Assembly: GCF_025698545.1 (NCBI RefSeq)
Contig: NC_068571.1
Location: 52,237,733 to 52,301,732 of the forward strand
Direction: 5' to 3'
Source of the DNA: Gossypium raimondii
Taxonomy: Eukaryota; Streptophyta; Magnoliopsida; Malvales; Malvaceae
DNA length: 64,000 bases
Shown in pieces: positions 55,635-64,000 of the stretch. Each line of letters starts with the position of its first letter. The stretch's first letter is position 1. The position numbers and the translations under genes are program-made. The notes beneath the pieces were generated by a model. It was not told the origin of the DNA, searched no databases, and saw nothing but the letters and a program-made list of their open reading frames with translations.

Positions 55635-58600
55635 ATGCCCAAATCAAATTCATCCAATTCCTCCTCAGGTATCTTTCTCTTTTTCCTTTTCTTCAATCCC
55701 TTATTGTATCTTCTTTTTTTTTTTTTAGAAATCCCAGTATAGATATGGAGATATTATCTTGAATTCGTAATATTTATTGTTTTTCTGTAATTTATGATGG
55801 GGTTCTTTAGTTTTATCTCCTGTCTATTGCTTTTGTTTTGCATGTTCTTTCATCTTTCAATGCTGAATGTATGAGATTAGGTTAGTGATTCTTTTGAGTG
55901 ATCGTTAAATGTATTTTCAATTTGAATTGGGTATGAGAATCCATCCTAAGAACCGGAAATTATATATTAGATTCGTAATAGTTTTTTGTGGTTAAATTCT
56001 GATTTTAGTCCATGTACATTAATAAAGTTGTGGATTTAATTCTTGTATTTTGATTTGGTCTTTTTAGTCCCTATGCTTTTCAAATTTTAAAGTTTTAGTC
56101 TACCAAAAGATAATTGTTAAATTCATTAACTCATGTTATTTTGAAAATCTGATCCGTCAAACATATTATTATTGTTAAAGTCATTAACAACTATTAAAAT
56201 TTCAAAATTAGATATTCTAAGTCAGTATATTTTTCGTATATTTTTTGAAGAATACGGATCAAATCTACTACTGCACACATAACAGAGGAACTAATAGCAG
56301 AATTTAATCTTTTGGATGTAATTTTTTACTTTGTTCATTCTGCAATTTATGGGTTAATCTTTGTTTGGTTTAGTTATGGTTTTAGTCTTTCTACTATAAT
56401 CTTAAGATTTGAGACTTAATCTATATACTTTAATTTGGCTTAATTTAATCACTTTACTTTAATAATAGTGTTAGTAGTTCCGAATTGATAACACTGTTAA
56501 TCATTTTCGTACCCAGTCGCATAGTTAAGGGCACGTGAAAATCTAGCCAACCATGTTCAACCAGTAATGAATTTATGTCTGTTGAATGCTTAAAGCTGTT
56601 TTAAGAAAGAAAGAAAAAAGTCACACTTCTAACAGCATTATCAATTTGGACTTGCTAGTAGAGGGACAAAATTATGCCAAACTAGAAGGATTAAATTCTA
56701 AATTTCAGCATAGTAAAGAAATTAAGTCTTTCAATGGTTGAACCTGTCAGGGATTAGATTAGTGGTTCTTTGAACGATCAAATAAATGTTCTTTTGGTGC
56801 TAATGCTATGTAATGCTAGCAGATGAGGATGTAAAAGCACCTAATATGTTTGAAAGAGCAAAGGAAGAGATTGAAGCTGTGATTCATGTTGGGAAAATAC
56901 ATCCTTTTGGTAAGGAAACTCATGGGAAGCGAGATGATATTAATGAAAACACCCCATTGGATGATGTGAAAGCTCCTAATGTGTTTGAAAGAGTAAAGGA
57001 GGAGTTTGAGGCCCTTGTTGAAACAGTCCATCACAAAAAAGAGTCTCAAACTCATGTTGATGAAAGGTTGGGATCCAATTTTTATCATTGGAAATTGAAT
57101 ATGAGAATCTATTAATGCCTTAGGGCTAGCTTACTATTGAAGTTGAAAATTACTTTTGAAAAGTGCTATGAAAAAGAGCTTTTGAAAAGTTTGATAGTGT
57201 TTATTATTATTGTCAAAAAGTGTTTTTGAGAAGATAAAATGTTAACTTTAATATGATGTTGTAAAGTGAAAGATTTAATGGGGGGATAAAAAGGTAACTT
57301 CATCGAAAGACTTTTTCAAAAGTGTTAGAGTTCTAGTTTAAAATCAATATTTGGTTTGAAAAGTTGATTATTTACCAATTTTTTGTTTAAAATCAAGGTG
57401 TGGGTTAAACAGTATTTTTCAACTTCAATAGTAAACAAAGTCTTGGAGCGGACTTTTATTTTTTCTATATGTTTAATTTCACTTCACACTGAATTTTCAG
57501 GGACCATTCTGACAAGGGACAAGCAAAACATGACAAACCAGGTTCTTTTGCTAATTTCCTGGCTCATACTTATATCTTAATAGTCAAAATATGCTATCAA
57601 GACCTCAGTATTTTCCGTTAAAATTTTCTCACTATCGAATATGCATTTTGAGTTTATAATGAATTGCTTCTGGAAGTTAATATCATTGCATAGGTGCATT
57701 GATGGTAAATTTTGACTCTAAAGTTAGTATGATAGCATAGCTGTATTGATGGCAAATTTTGACAGAAAATACTAACTATGTCAATTATTGAACTTGAATT
57801 TTTAAGTTAAAAAAAGTAAAAAGGATTCAACTTTTAACCTTTTAAGCACAGGAACTAAAAGAAGTAAAAAAAAAAAAAAGAAGGAAAGTGAGACCCTTTT
57901 CCGTGTTTAGATAAGTATTTTATTTAAGCAAGAGAAAGCAAAGGTGCTTTCCCTTGAAACACTTTACCTCAATTTTGGAAAATAAAATTTGAAATACCAT
58001 TTTATCTTGTCTATTTTTACATTATTAGAAAATAAAAATATGAAATCCCATTTTATCTTGTCTATTTTTACATAATTAGAAAATATCATTGTAATCAATC
58101 ATTTCCTTTTCTTTCCCCTTTTTAACCAAAGTTTGTGAGAGTTCATTTACTTTCCTTTCCTTACTCAGTTTATCCATCCTAACAAAATAAATATATATCA
58201 TTTTTTTTCCTTTATAATCGATCAAACTTCATTCAAGCACAGATTGATGACATATTTTGACCTTTCTTATATACATTTTTGTCGTTTAAAGTGTCATGAA
58301 CTTATGATGATGAACATTGTGTTGTGCTTACTTTGTGTTACATGTTACTAGAAAATGGTGTCAAGGCCCCTAATTTGATTGAAAGAGCTAAGGAAGAGAT
58401 AGGGGCCATCTTGCACCATGACAAATCATCAAACCATCACCACAAAGAAACTCATGGGAAGAGTAATGATATTGATGAAACCACCCCACTAAATGAAGTT
58501 AAAGCACCTAATGTGTTTGAAAGGGCTAAAGAAGAAATCGAAGCTATTGTCGGAACAATCCATCCAAAGATAGGATCAAATGATTCTGGTTCCGAATTGA

Positions 58601-58677
58601 AGGAAGGAGGGTTCAGACATTGCCTTGGAATGGGATTGGAAAAAGTATGCCATCCCTGGGGCAGCAAGAGAGATTAA
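55635..58677 (+). CDS. Unrecognised small plant protein with four VKAPN...ER.KEE repeats
   Basis: Four exons join in phase: 55635-55668 (MPKSNSSNSSS), 56823-57066, 57501-57541 and 58352-58677, for 214 residues. Exon 2 holds two units, 'DVKAPNMFERAKEEIEAVIH' and 'DVKAPNVFERVKEEFEALVE'. Exon 4 holds two more, 'GVKAPNLIERAKEEIGAILH' and 'EVKAPNVFERAKEEIEAIVG'. Each pair is joined by a 'KETHGK..DI.E.TPL' linker, so the layout is A-linker-B, spacer (exon 3, DHSDKGQAKHDKP), A'-linker-B'. Exons 2 and 4 therefore look like duplicates. The tail is 'RHCLGMGLEKVCHPWGSKRD'. There is no signal peptide or membrane segment; the protein is highly charged, His-rich in part, with helical amphipathic repeats, recalling LEA-like proteins, but I cannot name the family. 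Start: the ATG opening a Ser/Asn-rich exon after a typical leader. Regulation is not visible. Intron 2 holds a small TIR element. Confidence 0.78.
56374..56728. mobile_element. TIR MITE (ATTATGGTTTTAG family), copy 2, in intron 1 of the VKAPN repeat gene
   Basis: It starts TTATGGTTTTAGTCTTTCTA and ends in 'TTTCAGCATAGTAAAGAAAT', with internal 'GTTAGTAGTTCCGAATTGAT' and 'GGGCACGTGAAAATCTAG' closely matching 40.28-40.56 kb. Note the internal CACGTG at about 56531. It lies 95 bases before the exon 2 acceptor. Confidence 0.6.
57131..57434. mobile_element. Small TIR element in intron 2 of the VKAPN repeat gene
   Basis: The left end TTACTATTGAAGTTGAAAAT and the reverse complement of the right end, TTACTATTGAAGTTGAAAAA, are near-identical 19-base inverted repeats bounding about 304 bases. 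The interior has 'TTTTGAAAAGTGCTATG' and 'CTTTTTCAAAAGTGTTAG' words in opposite orientation. No coding content; no clear target duplication. Confidence 0.65.
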
Positions 58678-60490
58678 TGGCAAGCTTTTGTATGGTTTGG
58701 ATTCTTACCTATTTGTTTACTGAAAAAATCCCATGAAAACATTAAGATATCATTGTACTCTTTGTCGATGTTTGCTTTGAGATTTTGGTGAATCCAATGT
58801 CTTCTCCATTCCTTTTCCCGATTTGATTCGACGCAGAGGTGCTCGTGTCTTTGGAAGTTGCTTATGTTAGACTTTGCTGGTTGTCTGTTTTTTTTAATCA
58901 CAATTTATCCCATTCATTGATCACATATGCTGGTATTTCTTTAACCATAGATGTTTTCACAATTTTGTATCATATCCATGATTTCCTTATGGTTGATATT
59001 TATTGTTGAATGCTCAAAATTTAATGAAAATATTAAGTAAAATTGTACTTTACCCCCTCCCAAAAAAGTATTATGCATTGCTCCTTTCCTAAAGTAATTT
59101 TTTGGTTTCACCACTACTTCCTCAAAAGTGTTTTAGGCGTTTTTACTATATAATGCTAAGGCGTGCAAGCACAGGCACGGGCACGCCTTGACAACACTGA
59201 TTTATGTTCCCTCACAAAATATGGTCCTGGCCTGTTTTGAAACTTATCTTGCATTTTTGCAGTTGTAGTGGCGAACTTTATATGCCCCATGGAAGCAAAT
59301 GAAGGATATGGAACATCTTTGACTGCACATAAGCCAGCATAAAATCTAGCAATTTCAAATGGTGAGCAAAGAAACTTATTTGTTTTTTTTTATACAATGC
59401 CTAGAACTACCCATAATCTCTTTCCAACCAGAATTTCATTGGCTTTGAAAGTACTTCATAGAACATATAGTTACGAGCGAACAAAAGTTGATTTAAATTG
59501 AGTTAACAGTTAACCAATGATTAATTTAGTTTTGTAGTGATTAAAAATAGGTTAATTTTGTTGATTATTAGTTATAATATTTTATAACCGAACTAATTCA
59601 TTTAACTGACTCTTAATATACATTATTTTAAATATTTTAAATATTTATGATATATAATGTATAAATTTTTGAACAAGACCTAGTAGTTCTCTCCATTTTT
59701 TTTCATATTTGACAGAACAAAAGGAAAATTTGACTTACTCAACTAAACCGATCAATGTTAAATTTATTTAATTATATAAATTAAAACCTAAATTGATCCA
59801 TTAATCAATTAAAGTATGTATTTAACCAGTCAAATCAATTTTTTTTAATCAAATCAGTTGATCGCTCCGGTGGAAGCTTTGTTCATTAATCAAGATTCAT
59901 TGTTTTATTAAGAGTAAAGATCATGACACATTTTCAACATAGCTTATAAGGCTCGGCTTACTATCATGTAAACTCTAAAAGCTCAACAATGCGACATATG
60001 ACTGATGGGATATATACGAGTGCACCCATCAGCAAAATCACATGACTCCTCTCATAAACATCAGATATATTCTTGCAACGAAATTCTCAACACTCTTTCT
60101 ATCTACACCTTATTTTTCTTCTGTCGTCTTTATCTTTTTCCTCCAACCAACAGGACAAAGTTAAAAGATTGTTTTAAGATGGTGAAAAATGAATTATAAA
60201 TCTAATTTTATCATAAAAAATTAAAATGAAAAATCTACCAGACCAAAGTCCTTCACAGCTAAGTTACCTCAATGTTACCACTATTTAAACAATAAAAAAA
60301 TGATTAGATTGTAAACTAAAATTTAAAATATTGCTTTAGGTATAGTTCAAACTAATAAAAGATGCTTTTCATTATGATTTTTCTTTGAAGTTGGTGTTGC
60401 TATGATGACAATTCTTATCTTCTCACCCAAACCCAAACCTAAACAAGACACCTCTCTGGAATCATTTATGCTAAATGTCTTTAATCTTGC

Positions 60491-60496
60491 CACGTG
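60491..60496. promoter_or_regulatory. CACGTG G-box in duplicated segment, left copy
   Basis: TTGCCACGTGTTA occurs here and again at 62698-62710 (core 62703-62708). It sits in matching context ('ATGCTAAATGTCTTTAATC' versus 'ATGCTCAAAGCCTTTTAGC' before, AAGCTTTGAAG after). Both lie 3' of the HSF gene on its strand. Confidence 0.35.
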
Positions 60497-60616
60497 TTAA
60501 ACAAAGGCATATTTTGTGGAATTTTAACTATTTTGGGTAAGCTTTGAAGATGGATAGAGTGGGGTGTACATTAAAATATATATATATATATACAAATTAA
60601 ATGATGAGTAAGATTA

Positions 60617-60845
60617 GATAAAAGTACCATAGAAATAGTAGAATCAAGTTGCATTTTATTGCCCTTACTAAAAAATGGGCATATTAGCCATTATATGTCG
60701 AACCAAATAACAAATCGGTTCTTGTGTTAAAAATTATATTCATTTCTACTGTTAAATGACGATGTGGCTGACAAAGGAACTAAACACTAACATGTGATGT
60801 GCTACGTATGCCTCATACTAACGTGACATTATTCTAAAAAATTTA
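60617..60845. mobile_element. GGTAAAAGTACCATGG-family MITE, copy 5, right-truncated
   Basis: It begins GATAAAAGTACCATAGAAAT and continues 'AAGTTGCATTTTATTGCCC', 'AACAAATCGGTTCTTGTG' and 'CATTTCTACTGTTAAATGAC', following the left half of copy 1. The right terminal arm is not recognisable. Confidence 0.6.
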
Positions 60846-62420
60846 ATCCTGAAAATAAATGTTTTTTATAATTATTTTAAAAAAATAAACCCACATCTAA
60901 GATGAACCTAAACAAATAGTTATCCTAATTTGTTTCATCCTATGCTTTTCAAAAAAAAATTATTAAAAATTATGAGAAGCTATAAATAATGATTAAAATT
61001 TTTAAAAATTATAAAAATGATATAAATTCGCTTTTAACATGTTTAAAAAATTCAAATATATTCATATATAAAGATTTTCATGGGTCGAGATAGGTCAAGT
61101 TAAGGCTCAATTTCAGAAAGAAATTCAAATTCAAACCCATTTTCGATCCGACCCTTACAAAAAAGCCTTTTTACTAAATAAACTTAATCAACCAACTAAC
61201 TTAAGTTTTAATATTTAACCCAATATTTATTATTGAGTTTCAAAACTACAAAATTAGCCTCTCTTTTTTAACTAAAACCAATAATAAACCTGTAGCTTTT
61301 TAAACTGATTTTTCAATCCAACCCAAAAACCTAAAAGCTCTAGCTTTTGACTTTTCAAAGGCCAATTTCGGTGCAAATTATAATTTTGCCCTTCATTTAT
61401 ATTAACTATATTTTAAAATTTATATTTCACAATATTAACAATAAGTTACAATAAATTATTTTATTTTATTTTAATTATACTATAATTTAAGTTGTTTACT
61501 AATACCAAAAATAATAATTTGGCATTATGTTAATAATAACACATGAAAATAACGATACTTTATATTTAAGTTAATTATAATTTTATTAAAATTAATTTTA
61601 ATTTAAGTTTATATATTTGATATATCATAATATTATTATTAAACCACATTTTAAAAGCACTTTTCAAAACGAATGACAAATTAGCTCTAAGTTGGTTAAA
61701 GCGTTTTCTCTCTCTCTCTTATTCCTTTTCAAATATGAAAATAAAACACGAATAAATTAAGTGACCCAAAAAAGCTTACTAATAATTTGATTACCGTCAA
61801 TGTAATTTACCTTTCATTAGATTATATATTATAAAAATTAAAAACAATGCATATTAAAAGTTGGTTAAATTGACCGATTCAATTATAAAATTTATAAATT
61901 AATAATCGACCATTTTGACTTATTTATAAGCTACATAGCCGATAACGCCATAAGGTATATAAATTTATTTGGCATAATGAAAATTTAGCTTCTAATATTG
62001 TTTACTTCCTTTGTCAAATTATTTCTTATCCCTTTTTTATTTAAATTTGGCACACAACATTTTGAAAAAGAAGTCAAATTGATTTCTTTAATGAAATTAC
62101 TAACTAAAATGTTACGCTTTTTAAATGATTAAATGACAACTCACGAAACAATTCATGAGTACTTTATACCTTTTTCTTAATTTTATGATTTTTATAACTT
62201 TTGTTAATTTTAAAATTATTTATTGACATGATATATAAGGTATAAAATATCATATTAAGATGAATATATGAATTATACCATAAATTATTATGCCAATATC
62301 GTTAAAAATAACATTTTAATCCCATTTTATAGAGAGAAATATTCAATTTAACTAAAAATATACATCAAATTAAAAAATGTAAATCTATCTTTTCACTTTC
62401 ACTTGTGAAGATTAAGAGTT

Positions 62421-62545
62421 TAAGGCTGAATTTAAATGAAAAGTACGTTTAACTGCGACTAATGTAAAAATAACAATAACAGTAAAATTAAATACTGTAA
62501 CGTAAAATAAAAAATATACCTAATCGCCAATCCAAACTTAACTTA
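62421..62545. mobile_element. GTTTGGATGG-type MITE, copy 3
   Basis: It starts TAAGGCTGAATTTAAATGAA and ends in 'CGCCAATCCAAACTTAACTT'. The interior 'GACTAATGTAAAAATAACAA' and 'AATACTGTAACGTAAAATAA' segments match copy 2 at 23.4 kb. The left end has decayed (TTTAAATG for TTTGGATG). Confidence 0.5.
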
Positions 62546-63015
62546 AATCATAATTTAGGTTTAAAAGAAAGCAGAAAAAGAAGAAGAAGTTCTTTGTAAT
62601 GGTGTAGTTATGATGATGGGAAATGAATACTGACAATTTTTGATATGATCACCCTTATCTACTGGTCTGCCATAATCTATGCTCAAAGCCTTTTAGCCTT
62701 GCCACGTGTTAGACTAAAAACACATATTGCCATTTTTGGCAAGCTTTGAAGCAATGCATAATCCATTAAATTTCGTACAGTGGAATACCGACATCTACAC
62801 TCTACCCTCTTTCTGCATAATCCAAATTTTACATAGGATTGAAATCTTTACAACCTAATGGAAAACAGTGGTAAAATCAGATGAAATTTGACATCATCTT
62901 CAAGGGTTCATCATGCATGCAACCAATGCCCATCCATTCATATAACATACATATACATACACACAAATATGTATATATTATTCAACAGCTCCACTGGCTC
63001 ACTTGGAAACCCACC

Positions 63016-63627
63016 CTAGCTACATGGCTTCCAATTCACCAACTGCTCTAATTCAACATAAATCTTTGAATCATTCACATCTACCTCTTCATTTGTTGAC
63101 ATCTCTGGTACAACCCTATCATCCATGGAAACCAAAAACTCTTCATCTTGAATTGGGTCCATAGGTTCTTCTATAGGGTTCGTTGTGGCTTGGGTCTCAA
63201 GCAATCTCCTCCTTTTGTTAAACTTCTTTTCATGATCAAGCTCTTTCCGTTTGTGAAGCAACTGTTGAATGAAGTTGGGGTATTTGATCATTTTAGCTAA
63301 GAAGCCGCACATCCGTCGTTGCTTACACTCGGCGAAATGAATCCGCTCCTCAACGATGCTTAGCCGATGATTCGAGTCGTCTTGTTGTTGTCTAAGTTTC
63401 GATACTTCCATTTGTAATGAAGTGTGATCTTGCTTTAGAACCTCAACATCAGCTTCTAATCCAACTCTACTATTAGTTGAATTATCAATGCAAATAACTC
63501 CTCCTCCTCCTTGTTGCTGCTTATTATATCTACTTCTTCTCTTAATATTTTTTAATAAATGCTTCCTTCCTCCTTGAAACCCTTCATTTGCAAACTCCCA
63601 TCTGTCTGAATCAATCTTCCTAAAACC
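63016..63627 (-). CDS. Class A heat stress transcription factor, last exon (partial gene)
   Basis: The final exon runs on the minus strand from a TTTTTAG acceptor (first base 63627) to TGA at 63018-63016, giving 203 residues. It opens 'GFRKIDSDRWEFANEGFQGG' then RKHLLKNIKRR, the second half of the HSF winged-helix DNA-binding domain. The acceptor is at the intron position conserved in plant HSF genes. Next comes 'VEVLKQDHTSLQMEVSKLRQ', then 'QQDDSNHRLSIVEERI', an HR-A/B coiled-coil of class A length. The NLS 'KKFNKRRRLLETQ' follows, then an acidic C-terminal region ending 'YVELEQLVNWKPCS', which may hold a weak AHA/NES segment. Class A factors trimerise, bind nGAAn elements and activate heat-shock genes. 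The subclass (A2/A6/A7 group?) cannot be fixed. 63628-64000 reads as intron; exon 1, with the start codon, lies beyond the right edge. Confidence 0.9.
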   Translation of the reverse strand, partial: GFRKIDSDRWEFANEGFQGGRKHLLKNIKRRSRYNKQQQGGGGVICIDNSTNSRVGLEADVEVLKQDHTSLQMEVSKLRQQQDDSNHRLSIVEERIHFAECKQRRMCGFLAKMIKYPNFIQQLLHKRKELDHEKKFNKRRRLLETQATTNPIEEPMDPIQDEEFLVSMDDRVVPEMSTNEEVDVNDSKIYVELEQLVNWKPCS

Positions 63628-64000
63628 CTAAAAACACAAAAAAAAATTATGTTAAATTTAAAAATTTCTAATTTCGCTTTTAGTCCTCTGAAATTTAAAT
63701 TTAATTCCTATACCTTTTTAATACACATACGATAAAGATATACTCATACCATACACGCACACTCGCACATCCAATAAACAACTCCACTATCTATCTAGGG
63801 CTTTGAGAAGCAAAAGTAAATATTTAATTTTTAAAAATTTCAAGAGACTCCTAGAGATTCGAACCCGAGTGGGTTTTATGGTAAATCTCTCTTGACCATA
63901 AGGTTAATCACAAAAGTTCTTCTAAGATAATTTGAGCATTCCAAATTGATAAACAATATTTTTAAAGGCTCCGGCTAAGACCGAAACAGTGCCACTGTTA
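63628..64000 (-). other. HSF intron, partial, with tRNA-like B-box remnant
   Basis: No exon-like reading is present up to the right edge. At 63857-63872, GATTCGAACCCGAGTG reads on the minus strand as CACTCGGGTTCGAATC, a tRNA B-box-like word, followed by TTTTATGGT-type sequence, so a SINE-like remnant may sit in this intron. Confidence 0.5.

Larger units (their letters stand above)
58678..63015. other. Intergenic between the VKAPN repeat gene and the HSF gene
   Basis: 58.68-59.35 kb is likely 3' UTR of the repeat gene. Then follow AT-rich DNA, a truncated MITE copy (60617-60845), a 170-bp segment duplicated at 60.38-60.56 and 62.60-62.76 kb, a short (TC)n run at 61708-61721 and a GTTTGGATGG-type MITE (62421-62545). 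No gene seen. Confidence 0.55.

Overview
This is nuclear DNA from a flowering plant. Genes are split by GT-AG introns, the intergenic DNA is very AT-rich and full of small inverted-repeat transposons, and there is a decayed chloroplast ycf2 fragment. The protein sequences (notably DGAT1 and lycopene epsilon-cyclase) and several repeat families look like cotton (Gossypium, Malvaceae). That assignment is an inference from recognition; no search was run. All exon models were built by reading splice sites and carrying codon phase by hand.

Layout, left to right. (1) 366-2035 (-): 5' coding exons of a conserved plant nuclear-type protein of unknown function (At4g29790/At2g19390-like), with a spliced 5' UTR reaching about 3.46 kb; its 3' part lies off the left edge. 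(2) 3.5-14.3 kb: gene-poor, holding a 3.7-kb PIF/Harbinger-like element (5594-9306, TAA target duplication) that contains at least one spliceable exon of unknown origin, a Mutator-type MITE, and a cluster of G-box/TCP/E2F-like motifs. (3) 14992-19564 (+): casein kinase 1-like kinase, 14 coding exons. (4) 20508-21699: Mutator-like element with long inverted arms and a perfect 9-bp target duplication. (5) 22002-22355 (-): DUF3511 protein. (6) 24177-29930 (-): complete 16-exon DGAT1, 502 residues, the acyl-CoA-dependent enzyme of triacylglycerol synthesis. (7) 30-39.7 kb: intergenic repeats, including a head-to-head SINE-like pair and fold-back elements. (8) 39739-43156 (-): single-Myb-histone telomere-repeat-binding factor of TRB4/5 type. 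(9) 44.2-46.1 kb: TA microsatellite, ycf2 plastid fragment and a 0.6-kb TIR element. (10) 46488-51554 (+): complete 10-exon lycopene epsilon-cyclase, 532 residues, the branch-point enzyme towards lutein. (11) 51.6-55.6 kb: intergenic, with a 153-bp tandem duplication. (12) 55635-58677 (+): four-exon gene for a small acidic/basic repeat protein with four VKAPN...ER.KEE units. (13) 58.7-63.0 kb: intergenic, with a duplicated CACGTG-bearing segment. (14) 63016-63627 (-): last exon of a class A heat stress transcription factor; its first exon is off the right edge.

The genes do not form an operon-like or co-functional cluster; this is an ordinary plant gene island. DGAT1 and LCYE act in unrelated pathways (oil and carotenoid) and are linked only by position. 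I found no novel defence-like or biosynthetic system. The most unusual items are the VKAPN repeat protein, the exon carried by the Harbinger-like element, the Mutator-type MITEs found beside and inside genes, and the splice-phase puzzle at the end of the kinase gene.
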